64,000 nt of DNA, taken from the NCBI GenBank assembly GCA_963721115.1, contig CAVRIA010000020.1, forward strand, positions 124,001 to 188,000. The letters are read 5' to 3'. This document shows, in pieces, positions 1-9,362 of the stretch (position 1 is the stretch's first letter; each line of letters starts with the position of its first letter). Source of the stretch: CAVRIA01 sp963721115. Its GTDB lineage: Bacteria; Desulfobacterota; Binatia; HRBIN30; CADEER01. The notes beneath the pieces were generated by a model. It was not told the origin of the DNA and ran no database searches. It worked only from the letters and a program-made list of their open reading frames with translations. The translations under genes were made by a program, and so were the position numbers.

Positions 1-1189
<1,189 letters not shown>

Positions 1190-1572
1190 GGACAAACCTC
1201 GCGTCGATCGCGCCGTGCTACCCGCCCGTGGCGCGGCCCGCAACGACTCGGCGTTCACTCGCGCGCGACCGTCAGTTGTACGTCTGTAGCCCCTACCTAT
1301 CGTCCGTCGTATTCGGCAGCAACAGGGGGCGCGACGAGCCCCCTCCCCCGACCCGCACCATACTAGAATACGCCGCGGTCAAGAAGCCACGGCTCGGCGC
1401 GTCTCCTGCGAACCGAGACGCGCCGGGATGGCAGGCCTGGGAAATCCGCCGCTCGCCCGGAGCACGGTTGGGAACCCGCTTCCGCATGGACGCGGCCCGG
1501 GGGTTCCCAGAGCGTGGCACGCTACTTGTTCTCTCGGGTCATACAAACCCGCGGACAGGAGGAGAGGCAACC
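1190..1572. other. Divergent intergenic region, no gene seen
   Basis: This spacer separates the leftward reductase gene from the rightward acyltransferase gene, so it should hold both promoters. I see no convincing RNA gene, repeat or coding frame. GGAGGAGAGGC at its right end is the ribosome site of the acyltransferase. Confidence 0.5.
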
Positions 1573-3246
1573 ATGGCCTACTCGCACTACGACCGTCTGA
1601 CGGCATTGGACACGACCTTTCTCGCCATCGAGGACGCGAACGCGCACATGCACGTCGGGTCCGTCGCGCTCTTCGAGGCCGGGCCGCTGCGCGGCCCGCA
1701 CGGCGGCCTGGACATCGACAGGATCTACGCCATGTCGGAGTCCACCCTGCGCCACTATCCGCGCTTCCGCCAGAAGCTGGCCTGGGTGCCGCTGCTGAAC
1801 CACCCCGTCTGGGTCGACGACGACCGCTTCAACCTGCACTACCACCTGCGCCACACCAGCCTTCCGCCTCCGGGCGACGCGCGCCTACTGAAACGACTGG
1901 CCGGGCGCATCATGTCGCAGGAGCTCGACCGCGGAAAGCCGCTGTGGGAGATCTGGTTCGTCGACGGCGTCGCCGGAGACAAGTTCGCCGTCATCACCAA
2001 GGCCCATCACTGCATGATCGACGGCGTCGCCAGCGTCGACCTGATGTCGGCGTTCATGCGCTTCGACTCGAACCCGAACATCGGCGTGGCGAAGCCGTGG
2101 ATCCCGCGCCCGGCGCCGCCCCCGGCCGAGCTTCTGCGCGACGAGCTGTTGCGGCGCGCCTCGCTGCCCTTGAGCGCGGCGAGCGCCGCGCGCCGCGTCC
2201 TCGCGGATCCCCGGCGGGCGATGAGCACGCTGCGCGACACGGTCGAGGGGCTGCGCGAGGCGATCGTCGCCGGCATCGCCCCGGCCTCCCCCACGCCACT
2301 CAACCTCGGCATCGGGCCGCACCGCCGCTTCGACTGGGCGCGCTTCGACCTCGACGACATGAAGGACGTGAAGAAGCGCCTCGGCGGCACTCTGAACGAC
2401 GTCATACTGGCGGTCGTCAGCGGCGCCATGCGCCGCTTCCTGCGCGCCCGCGGCGAACGCGTCGACGACCTCGACTTCCGCTCCATGGTACCGGTCAACG
2501 TGCGCGGCTCCGCCGAGCACGGCACGCTCGGCAACCGGGTCTCGTTCCTGCTCGCGCGCCTGCCGCTGGAGGAGCACGATCCGCGCGTGCGCCTGCAGAA
2601 GGTCATCGACGTCACCCGGAAGCTCAAGAGCTCCAAGCAGGTCATCGGCACCGAGGCTCTGGGGGAGATCTCCGACCGAACCTTCGACTCGCTTTTCGTG
2701 CAGTACGCCCGCACGGCGGCGCGTTCGCGGGCGTACAACATGGTGGTCACCAACGTCCCCGGACCGCAGATGCCCGTCTATCTGCTCGGCGCCCGCATGC
2801 TGGAGGTCTACCCACTGGTGCCGCTGTTCGTAAACCAAGCCGTCGGCATCGCGCTGTTCAGCTACGACGGCGGCCTGTTCTGGGGCTTCAACAGCGACTG
2901 GGACGCCGTCCCCGACCTGCACGAGCTGGTCGAGGCGGTCGAGCACGAGTTCTCCCTCCTACGACGAGCGGCCGCCACCCCGACCGCCGCCCCCCCCAGC
3001 CAGCTCCGCGACGGCGCCCCGCCGCCGCTCGCCGGCGTCCCGAGAAGGCCCCCGCCCACGGCCGCAAGAAAAAGGTGGCGAGAGCCGCCCGGCGTTGAGG
3101 CAAAGGCTTCGAGGAGCTTTGTGCGACAAATCCGCTGGGTTCCGAGTTCGTCATTCCCGCGAAAGCGGGAATCCACGGACCACCCACGCAACCTCCCCGC
3201 CTGGATGCCCGCTTTCGCGGGCATGACGGTTGCCGCGAGCCTGTAA
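1573..3246 (+). CDS. Wax ester synthase/diacylglycerol acyltransferase with repeat-derived C-terminal tail
   Basis: The bifunctional WS/DGAT family esterifies acyl-CoA with fatty alcohols or diacylglycerol to make storage wax esters or triacylglycerol at the inner membrane. The active-site motif HHCMIDGVA (HHxxxDG) lies near residue 145, followed by the family stretches TLNDVILAVVSGA, MVPVNVR and a C-terminal TNVPGPQMPVYLLGA segment. The ATG at 1573 is preceded by GGAGGAGAGG. Usual length is about 460-480 residues; this protein has 557. The excess is a Pro/Arg-rich linker followed by roughly 43 residues encoded by the inverted-repeat element at 3116-3266, including SFPRKREST and WMPAFAGMT. 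The acyltransferase core is complete, so the enzyme is probably active despite the tail. Confidence 0.92.
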   Translation: MAYSHYDRLTALDTTFLAIEDANAHMHVGSVALFEAGPLRGPHGGLDIDRIYAMSESTLRHYPRFRQKLAWVPLLNHPVWVDDDRFNLHYHLRHTSLPPPGDARLLKRLAGRIMSQELDRGKPLWEIWFVDGVAGDKFAVITKAHHCMIDGVASVDLMSAFMRFDSNPNIGVAKPWIPRPAPPPAELLRDELLRRASLPLSAASAARRVLADPRRAMSTLRDTVEGLREAIVAGIAPASPTPLNLGIGPHRRFDWARFDLDDMKDVKKRLGGTLNDVILAVVSGAMRRFLRARGERVDDLDFRSMVPVNVRGSAEHGTLGNRVSFLLARLPLEEHDPRVRLQKVIDVTRKLKSSKQVIGTEALGEISDRTFDSLFVQYARTAARSRAYNMVVTNVPGPQMPVYLLGARMLEVYPLVPLFVNQAVGIALFSYDGGLFWGFNSDWDAVPDLHELVEAVEHEFSLLRRAAATPTAAPPSQLRDGAPPPLAGVPRRPPPTAARKRWREPPGVEAKASRSFVRQIRWVPSSSFPRKRESTDHPRNLPAWMPAFAGMTVAASL

Positions 3247-3266
3247 CCAGAATTGTCGCACAAAGC
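3116..3266. repeat. Inverted-repeat element (151 bp) with two internal hairpins
   Basis: The ends are perfect 14-bp inverted repeats, GCTTTGTGCGACAA at 3116-3129 and its complement at 3253-3266. Inside lie two short hairpins with 7-8 bp stems and 4-base loops: TTCCCGC-GAAA-GCGGGAA (3154-3171) and ATGCCCGC-TTTC-GCGGGCAT (3205-3224). The coded peptide (FPRKRES ... PAFAGMT) is known from dispersed palindromic repeats of many proteobacteria. It lies in frame at the 3' end of the WS/DGAT gene and supplies its stop codon. No transposase is encoded, so it resembles a MITE or REP-type element. Confidence 0.75.
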
Positions 3267-3267
3267 C

Positions 3268-3300
3268 GCTTCGAGGGGCACTTGAAGTGCGCCTCGAAGC
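3268..3300. terminator. Hairpin between convergent genes
   Basis: Two 14-base arms (3268-3281 and 3287-3300) pair with one mismatch around TTGAA. The hairpin lies between the ends of the WS/DGAT and SDR genes, which converge. There is no strong T tract, so a bidirectional, possibly weak, terminator is likely but not certain. Confidence 0.5.
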
Positions 3301-3326
3301 CTTCTTCAGCCCAACAACCCAACCCC

Positions 3327-4157
3327 CTAACAACCAACGACTTTCTTCGACTCGAGGAGCGGGCTGCGCGCGGCGGCCGATTGCGCTAAGCGGATGGCGA
3401 GGCTCGGCGACAGGCGGTAGACCAGCCAGGCCAGGCGGGCAAAATTTGTGACGACGATGATCGGCCGGTTGCGGGCGACGCCGCGCAGGACGACGCGCGC
3501 GCATTCGTCGGCCGGGTGCAGCTTGAGGGGGAAGGCGCGCAGGGCGGTCTCCCGGTCGCAGTTGAGGAGCTGCAACGAGTCCTTGAGCGGAGTGTCGATG
3601 AAGCCGGGGCAGACGGCGCTGACGCGCACCCCGAAGCGCGCCGCCTCGCCGCGCAGCGAGGTCGAAAGGCCGACCACCGCGTGCTTGGTCATTGCGTAGG
3701 CGGTGGCGCTCGGCGTCGGCGCCAGGCCGGCCGCCGAGGCAGTATTGACGATGTGTCCGCCGCCCTGGCGGATCATCAACGGATAGGCAGCCACGACGCC
3801 GTTGACCACGCCGCGCAGATTGACGTCGATGATGCGATTCCAGTCGGCCAGCGCCATGTCGCGGGCCTCGCCGAACGTCGCCACCCCGGCGTTGTTGAAC
3901 AGGTAGTCCAGCCGCCCCTCTGTCCCTACCTTTTCGACCAGCGCCCGCACGGCCTCGGCGTCGCGGACGTCCACGGGCGCGGACTCTGCCGCGGCCCCCC
4001 GGGCGCGCAGCCCGGCCGCCACCTGCTCGGCCTGGGCGCCGTTGATGTCGGCGAGAACGACGCGACAGCCGTGAGCGACCAGCTCCTCCGCCAGCGCCCG
4101 CCCGATCCCCGACGCGCCACCTGTGATGATGGCCACCCTCCCGTCGAATACATTCAT
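3327..4157 (-). CDS. Short-chain dehydrogenase/reductase
   Basis: A classical SDR that probably oxidises or reduces an alcohol/ketone with NAD(P)(H); the substrate is unknown. It shows TGGASGIG (cofactor loop) near the N-terminus, NNAG, a Ser in NTASAAG and the catalytic YAMTK. The ATG at 4157 is chosen because AAGGAG lies 8 bases upstream; a GTG nine bases earlier would sit on top of that site. About 276 residues, normal to slightly long for the family, with a hydrophobic C-terminal third (FARLAWLVYRLSP) that may touch the membrane. The final residues VVGC are encoded by a GTTGGTTGTT word repeat. It lies 91 bases downstream of the enoyl-CoA hydratase gene in the same direction. Confidence 0.9.
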   Translation of the reverse strand: MNVFDGRVAIITGGASGIGRALAEELVAHGCRVVLADINGAQAEQVAAGLRARGAAAESAPVDVRDAEAVRALVEKVGTEGRLDYLFNNAGVATFGEARDMALADWNRIIDVNLRGVVNGVVAAYPLMIRQGGGHIVNTASAAGLAPTPSATAYAMTKHAVVGLSTSLRGEAARFGVRVSAVCPGFIDTPLKDSLQLLNCDRETALRAFPLKLHPADECARVVLRGVARNRPIIVVTNFARLAWLVYRLSPSLAIRLAQSAAARSPLLESKKVVGC

Positions 4158-4248
4158 CCGGCTCACTCCTTTCGACTGCCGTGCTCGTCTCGTCCTTCTT
4201 TGCCTGAGCCTCGCCTTTGCCTTTGCCTCCCCTTGCCCTTGGTCGCGT

Positions 4249-5040
4249 TCATTCGCCGGTGAAGACGGGCCGGCGCTTCTCGAGGAAGGCCCGCATACCC
4301 TCCATCTGGTCCTTGGTGCCCGAGCAGCGCTTCACGGCGGAGCGTTCCTCAGCCAGGGCTTCTTCCAGGGAAGCGCTGCCGGCCCCAACGACGCAACGCA
4401 AGACGCCGGCAACCGCCAGGGGGGGCATGGCGGCAATCTCCGAGGCGAGCTCGTGCGCGGCGGCCTTCAGCCGGTCGAGAGAGTGGATCTCGTGCACGAG
4501 ACCGATCCGATGGGCCTCGGGTCCACTGATCTTCTTTGCACGCAGGATCATGTCGAGGGCGTGGTCGCGGCCGACGCAACGAGTCAGTCGCGCGGTGCCG
4601 CCCCAGGCGGGGACGGTACCGAGGTCGAGCTCGGGGAGTCCGATCTTGGCCCCCTCGGCGGTGGCGAGTCGGAAGTGACAGGCGAGGGGAAGCTCGAGGC
4701 CGCCGCCGAGGCAGTAGCCGAACAAGGTGGCGATGGAGGGCTTGGCCATGTTCTCGATGGCGGCCAGGACGCGCAGCCGTTGGTCGAGAACCGCTTCGAA
4801 CCCGCCGCGGGCCCCTGCCCCGGTCAAGAGCTGCTTGAGGTCCATGCCGACGGAGAAGTTCTGATCGCCCGAGGCGGTGAAGACGAGCACCCGGACGTCG
4901 GGGTCGTCGGCAGCATCGTTGACGGCCCGCTCCACGGCGTCCATGTACTCGAACGTCATGCGATTCATCGGCGCGTGGTTGTTGGTGAGGGTGAGGACTC
5001 CACCATCGAGTTCGACGAGGAGCGGTTCGCGATCGGTCAT
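4249..5040 (-). CDS. Enoyl-CoA hydratase/isomerase (crotonase family)
   Basis: A 263-residue crotonase-fold protein. It aligns by eye with enoyl-CoA hydratase: the oxyanion-hole region GYCLGGGLEL carries the first catalytic Glu, and GLPELDLGTVPAWGG carries the second. The C-terminus EGMRAFLEKRRPVF matches the family ending. Both Glu residues favour hydratase activity on short enoyl-CoA, though the substrate is open. The start is the ATG at 5040, with AAGGAG seven bases upstream. It precedes the SDR gene, and the pair could work together in a beta-oxidation-like pathway; that is inference. Confidence 0.9.
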   Translation of the reverse strand: MTDREPLLVELDGGVLTLTNNHAPMNRMTFEYMDAVERAVNDAADDPDVRVLVFTASGDQNFSVGMDLKQLLTGAGARGGFEAVLDQRLRVLAAIENMAKPSIATLFGYCLGGGLELPLACHFRLATAEGAKIGLPELDLGTVPAWGGTARLTRCVGRDHALDMILRAKKISGPEAHRIGLVHEIHSLDRLKAAAHELASEIAAMPPLAVAGVLRCVVGAGSASLEEALAEERSAVKRCSGTKDQMEGMRAFLEKRRPVFTGE

Positions 5041-5148
5041 TGGCAATCTCCTTGGTTCAGGGCGGTTTCGGGTTCCCGCCAGTCGAGGAGCTCCGACGCG
5101 CCGGCAGGGCGGGTCTCCGGCACAGATCCACGGGGACGCGATCCACGC

Positions 5149-6210
5149 TCAGGGCTTTTCGCCGGCGCTCGTGGGGTATTTCTTCGCTTTCCAGGCACCA
5201 AAGCCCTCGTCGAGCACGGTCACGTCCTTGAACCCCTTTTCCAACAGTAATCGCGCCAGCGTGCCCGACTCGGCGTGCGGGCACGCGCAGTAGGCGACGA
5301 GCCAGGCGTTCTTCGGCAGCTCGTCGTAGTACGGGCTCGGGTCGTAGAACGGCACGCTGACCGCGCCGGCGATGTGATCGCGGATGTAATCGGAGGGCGC
5401 GCGAGCGTCCAGGAGCGCCATGCGCGCGCCGCGGTCGAGCTCCTTCTTGATCACTTCGAGCGGCGTCGTGGATGGGTAGGTCTTGAAACCTTCGGCTGGC
5501 GGGCCGTCGGGGTTGAGCGGCACCGGGCCCAGGGGGATCGGCGGCGGGCGCACGACGTCGCGGCCGGCCGCGGCGAGTGGCGCCTTCCAGCTCTGGAGCA
5601 GGGCCAGGAGATCTTCGATGCTCGCGTCGCCGAGCTTGTCGGCGAATCCGGGCATCTCGGTGCCCGGGCGGCCGACGCGTATCGCGTAGCGGAGAAATCC
5701 GCTGCTCGCGCTCGAGAGCAGCTCGCGCCCGCCGATCTGGATGAACGGCCCGCCCGTTCCTCTGGCACCGTGGCAGCGCGCACACTCGTTGGCGAATACG
5801 GCCTCGCCACGGCGGGCGTCGCCCGCGACGGGGCCTCCGTCGAGCGATACGCGCGGGCTCGTTTCCCAGCTCCTCAGGAACGCGACCAGCGCATTCACGT
5901 CGCGCGCGTCGAGAGGGCCTCCGTGCAGCTTCGACCACGCCGACATCGTCGACCCGGTTCGACCGTTGGTGATCGCGTACTCGAGATACCCGTCGCTCAC
6001 GGAAGCGAGGAAATCGGGTTGTGCGAGCCGCGGCGCCTGGTCGGCCGCATAGCCCTCGCCGGACTCGCCGTGGCACACGGCGCACATGTGAAGATAGAGC
6101 TCGCGCCCGTGTTGGGCTTCGGCGTCGAGCTCGGTTTCGTGGCCCTTGCACGCCGGCAGAGCGAACGCGAAGGAGCTCAAAAGAATGGCCAGTAACCCGA
6201 ATCGACGCAT
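5149..6210 (-). CDS. Lipoprotein with two cytochrome c domains and a C-terminal rhodanese domain
   Basis: The N-terminus is a lipoprotein signal with lipobox LPAC (Cys21), so the protein is exported and lipid-anchored. Two class I cytochrome c domains follow, with haem sites CAVCHG (about residue 43) and CARCHG (about 142), each with downstream Met-containing stretches that may give the sixth ligand (for example TEMPGF). After a Pro-rich linker comes a rhodanese-like domain (LLDARAPSDYIRDHIAGA, then VAYCACPHAES), where a Cys sits at the expected active-site loop. Such a fusion could couple sulfane-sulfur chemistry to electron transfer in the periplasm; this is inference. The start is ATG 6210. 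No Shine-Dalgarno is visible; instead a 9-bp hairpin lies just upstream. It is 353 residues and complete. Confidence 0.88.
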   Translation of the reverse strand: MRRFGLLAILLSSFAFALPACKGHETELDAEAQHGRELYLHMCAVCHGESGEGYAADQAPRLAQPDFLASVSDGYLEYAITNGRTGSTMSAWSKLHGGPLDARDVNALVAFLRSWETSPRVSLDGGPVAGDARRGEAVFANECARCHGARGTGGPFIQIGGRELLSSASSGFLRYAIRVGRPGTEMPGFADKLGDASIEDLLALLQSWKAPLAAAGRDVVRPPPIPLGPVPLNPDGPPAEGFKTYPSTTPLEVIKKELDRGARMALLDARAPSDYIRDHIAGAVSVPFYDPSPYYDELPKNAWLVAYCACPHAESGTLARLLLEKGFKDVTVLDEGFGAWKAKKYPTSAGEKP

Positions 6211-6218
6211 CGACAAAA

Positions 6219-6242
6219 TTCGCGTCGCTGGACCGACGCGAA
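6219..6242 (-). promoter_or_regulatory. Hairpin in the leader of the cytochrome-rhodanese gene
   Basis: TTCGCGTCG and CGACGCGAA form a perfect 9-bp stem with a 6-base loop. Read on the minus strand, it is followed by TTTTG and, eight bases after the stem, by the start codon. It could be an attenuator or hide the ribosome site. The function is not shown. Confidence 0.4.
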
Positions 6243-6411
6243 AAACCTCAGCCAAAGATCGTAGGACGGCGAGACGCGAATGGCCAGCACCCGGAATCAC
6301 GGCACGTAGAGGCGGCTGGACGGCGGTTCGTTCGGCGATCGATGCCATGCTATGCACTTCGACGAACGAACGGGGTCGATGCGGCTGGAAGCAGCCCCAT
6401 TTTGCTGATCG

Positions 6412-7584
6412 ATGACGAGGGGCATCGAGAGACGAGGCGGGATCAGAGCCCGTGGCAACCGCTGGCCGGGAAAGGCTCGCTGGCTTTGGGCGATTCTGCT
6501 TCTCCTCGTGGCGGGCTGCGGCCTGCTGACTTACGGGCCTACGCAAGAGGTGGAGATCCGGACCGATCCGGAAGGAGCCACTGCCTCTTTCCGAGGAGCG
6601 ACGATCACGACGCCGGGAAAGGTGCGGGTGCCCCGCCACAAAGGCGTCTTCGTCCTGCGCGTCTCGAAGCGTGGCTATCATCCGGCGTGCAAGATCGTGG
6701 TGTTCGACAAAGACGCGCTCCTGGTGGTCCTCGACAGCCTTCCCGCGGCCATCCCGTTGGCGCTCGACACGATGGCCGGAAGCTGGCCCGGAGCCTACCC
6801 GTCGCCGCTCGAGGTCACCCTGACGCCGGCCGAGGGCACGGAGCCGATCGAGCCCCTGCCACCGGACGACGAAATCGTCCGCGCCCGGCTTTCGCGGGCC
6901 AGAACCGACCTCTGCGATCAGCAGGCCGGCCCACTCGAAACCTGGAGTGCCACCTACGAGGTCGCGCTCGTCTCGGTCGATCGGCCGGACCGGACCAGCG
7001 ACGGATACGGGCCGGCGGTCCGGAGCGAGAACGTCAGGTGGGCCCATCGCTCAGTGCGAAGCTTCATCTACGAAGACGCCGACATCGAGCTGAGGGTGCT
7101 TCCGGAGGTCGACCAGATCGGCGTGAAGATCCGGAACGTCACCCCGTATGCCGCCAAGGTGCTCTGGGACGACGCGGCCTTCGTCGACCTCGACGCGACG
7201 TCGCACCGCGTCGTGCACAGCGGCGTGTCCGACGCCGATCGAGGTCATGCCCAGCCGGCCAGCGTCGTGGCGCCGCGCAAGGTGCTCGAAGACGTGATCG
7301 TTCCGGTGCATCGCGTCGGCGACATCGCGGACGGGCTCCCTCGCCTTCCGATCGCGGGGCCGTCGCATCGGGAATGCAGCGAGAGCGAGGAGCACTTCGA
7401 GTCGGCGGCGCGGGACGGCGCGGGGAAGTCCTTCGAGATTCTACTGCCGATCGAGATCGCCGGAACAATGCGGCGGTACGCACTCCACTTCCAGATCGAG
7501 AAGGTGGACTTCCAGTCGGCGAGAAGCTGCCCCTCCCCACCTCCTCCGAGTCGCGACACCCGCATCAGGGTCACCGGCTGGTAG
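6412..7584 (+). CDS. PEGA-like lipoprotein, full-length parent of two broken copies
   Basis: A 390-residue lipoprotein of unknown function. The N-terminus is basic then hydrophobic (WLWAILLLLVAGC), ending in lipobox VAGC at about residue 36. A PEGA-like beta module follows (QEVEIRTDPEGATASFRG ... VRVPRHKGVFVLRVSKRGY). PEGA modules are short repeats of exported proteins. The middle and C-terminal parts are not recognised. The initiating ATG at 6412 could be replaced by a later start, since the first 20 residues are longer than a usual signal. Its 3' segment is repeated at 9751-10050 and its 5' segment at 12240-12549, both as fragments beside toxin-antitoxin genes. Confidence 0.75.
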   Translation: MTRGIERRGGIRARGNRWPGKARWLWAILLLLVAGCGLLTYGPTQEVEIRTDPEGATASFRGATITTPGKVRVPRHKGVFVLRVSKRGYHPACKIVVFDKDALLVVLDSLPAAIPLALDTMAGSWPGAYPSPLEVTLTPAEGTEPIEPLPPDDEIVRARLSRARTDLCDQQAGPLETWSATYEVALVSVDRPDRTSDGYGPAVRSENVRWAHRSVRSFIYEDADIELRVLPEVDQIGVKIRNVTPYAAKVLWDDAAFVDLDATSHRVVHSGVSDADRGHAQPASVVAPRKVLEDVIVPVHRVGDIADGLPRLPIAGPSHRECSESEEHFESAARDGAGKSFEILLPIEIAGTMRRYALHFQIEKVDFQSARSCPSPPPPSRDTRIRVTGW

Positions 7585-7727
7585 CCGATCAGAGTCGGCG
7601 GTCGGCAGCCGGAGGTCGGCGGCGGCGAGCACGGTCGCCTACGACGCCGACCCGGGGACCGGAGGCACACGCTCGTCCACGAACGGGGCGCGGCGGTGCT
7701 GCGCGCAGCCGCCGCTCGGCCGCCGCG

Positions 7728-8474
7728 TCAGGCCGGCGGCCTGCCCGACAGTGCCGTCAGCGCGCTGATGGTATGATCGGCCGCCTTGCGCACGATGATG
7801 TCGGCGCGAGCGGCGGAGGGCGCGATGTGCTGGCGCAAGTTGGGGCCGTTGATCGATTCCCAGGTCGCCAGGGCCACCTGGCGCACCTGTTCGGGCGGCA
7901 GCGCGGCAAAGGAGCGGTAGAAGGACTGCGCGTCGTCGGTCGCCGCCGCGGTGAGGCGCAGGAAGCGTTCCACGAACCACGCCCGCACGACGGCCTCGGC
8001 CGCCTCGACGTACACCCGGACGTCGAGATGGTCGACGGTCGGCGGTTGCAGGGCGACGATGCCCTCGACGAGGATCACGTCCGCCGGCGCGATGGAATCG
8101 CTGGCGTGGGGCACGATGTCGTAGACGTCGTGCGAATAGACGTGCACCCGCGCCGCCGTGCCCGAACGCAGGGTCGTCAGGGCCCTGCGGATCGCGGCGT
8201 GGTCATAGGTCTCGGGGAAGCCCTTGCGCATCAGCAGCCCGCGATCGTTCAACGCCTCGTTGCAGAGGAGGAACGCGTCGGTCGACAGCACCTGCACCCG
8301 GCGGCCGCGGCGCTCGATCTCGGCGGCGAGGGCGCCGACGATCGTCGTCTTCCCCACCGCCACCGGTCCGGCGATGCCGGCCAGCAGGGGAACGGCGGTG
8401 GCCCGCTCGAGGATGAGCGCGGCGAGCCCCGCATAGGACGATGCCGCCTCCTTCTCTCGCTCGTCTCTGCTCAC
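7728..8474 (-). CDS. Pantothenate kinase-like P-loop kinase (CoaA/uridine kinase fold)
   Basis: The protein resembles type I pantothenate kinase, which phosphorylates pantothenate in the first step of CoA synthesis. The P-loop is GPVAVGKTT, followed by VLSTDAFLL, GFPETYD, a VYSHDVYDIVP stretch and VILVEGIVAL, in the CoaA order. The open frame runs further upstream, but no ATG lies nearby; the GTG at 8474 gives 248 residues, shorter than E. coli CoaA (316). The missing part is mainly N-terminal and the C-terminal lid is short, so a CoaA-like kinase with another substrate is possible. It stands alone. Confidence 0.72.
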   Translation of the reverse strand: MSRDEREKEAASSYAGLAALILERATAVPLLAGIAGPVAVGKTTIVGALAAEIERRGRRVQVLSTDAFLLCNEALNDRGLLMRKGFPETYDHAAIRRALTTLRSGTAARVHVYSHDVYDIVPHASDSIAPADVILVEGIVALQPPTVDHLDVRVYVEAAEAVVRAWFVERFLRLTAAATDDAQSFYRSFAALPPEQVRQVALATWESINGPNLRQHIAPSAARADIIVRKAADHTISALTALSGRPPA

Positions 8475-8496
8475 CGTGCTCGCCTTCCCCAGTCTC

Positions 8497-8823
8497 TCAG
8501 CGGGACGGTGCGGTGAAGTCGTTCTGGTATCCTTCCCAGAGCTCGGTGCGCAGCGCGCACTGGTGTGCGGCCGTGAGGATCCCGTACGTTCCGTTCCACG
8601 CACCGCGGCCTGCCGCCGCGGAACCTCCGCCACCGCCATCCGCCTGCCCGAAGCGGCGGAACTGGCCCTGTGCGAGCGCCCGGAAGACGACCACGTGGCG
8701 CGCGTAACCCGCGCTCAGCGCCGCGTCCGCGATGCAGGCGAGCTGGAACTCGGTGTACGGCGACTCTCCCCGCTTGTCGTAGGTGGACTCGCCGATCCCG
8801 GCGACTGCGCCGCTGCCGTGCAT
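8497..8823 (-). pseudogene. Thiolase/lipid-transfer-type remnant with internal deletion
   Basis: The frame begins GAVAGIGESTYDKRG and SPYTEFQLACIA, as in the N-terminus of the SCP2-type thiolase family. It jumps directly to DAALSAGYARHVVVFRALA and QGQFRRFGQ, which belongs about 70-90 residues further on in full proteins. It ends soon after YGILTAAHQCALR. The normal protein is near 380-400 residues; here 108 remain. I infer a decayed gene with an in-frame internal deletion and loss of the C-terminal two thirds. Confidence 0.6.
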
Positions 8824-9044
8824 CTGCCCCGGGTCTCTACCTCGCTCGCTGCAACATATCTAGTTGGAACTTGCGTCAATACTGGGGATGCCTTCTCGGA
8901 AGCGAGAAGCTCGACCGGACTCCGAAAATGCGCTTCTGATCTACGCCAGCTCTGACGCTGCTCTGTCGCTGCTCGCTGCGCGCCCACCACGAAGCCGTCG
9001 CTCACGGCGGCGTCGTGCACGGGGTGCTGCACCGGGACGGTGCC

Positions 9045-9291
9045 GCGGCGCGAACACCCGCCGAAGTCGCTCTTGCCAACGCTGCTGCACTGATCGAACG
9101 CACTGGTGCAAAGACGCTCGTTCCCGCGCTCTGCGAGTGGCGGGCCGAGCTGGTGGCTGCCGTCGGCGGCGAGGCGCGAGCAACTGCTGCGACAGGCGCA
9201 ACAAGACTACGACGAGATGGGCGCGCCGAAGCACGCCGAGCGCGTGCGGCAGGAGCTGGCGGCGGCGCTGAGGATTTCAACTCATGGTTGA
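9045..9291 (+). pseudogene. C-terminal remnant of a class III cyclase/ATPase-type regulator
   Basis: One frame reads ALIERTGAKTLVPALCEWRA then ELVAAVGG. A second frame continues REQLLRQAQQDYDEMGAPKH then AERVRQELA. Joined, they match the C-terminal helical repeat of large adenylate-cyclase/AAA regulators (ALIE.TGA ... LREAQ..Y.EMGA.GHAERL). The frame changes near 9170. The rest of the gene, normally over 1000 codons, is absent. Between 8824 and 9044 I see nothing recognisable. Confidence 0.5.
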
Positions 9292-9362
9292 CGTCCTCGA
9301 TCGCAATCGTATCGTGATCCAGGTCGTCCGGGTCGCGCACCGCAGGGAGGTTTATCGATGAG
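9285..9362 (+). pseudogene. C-terminal remnant of a RelE/ParE-type toxin
   Basis: The short frame MVDVLDRNRIVIQVVRVAHR plus REVYR ends in TGA overlapping the ATG of the next antitoxin gene (ATGA). RelE/ParE toxins commonly end with an R...V..VGHRREVYR strand and overlap their antitoxin gene in this way. The N-terminal three quarters of the toxin are missing because a stop codon lies four codons upstream of this Met. Confidence 0.55.

Noticed and set aside
6211..7047. Upstream extension of the cytochrome-rhodanese frame
   Set aside because: The frame stays open opposite the lipoprotein gene, but the lipoprotein signal at MRRFGLLAILL fixes the start at 6210.
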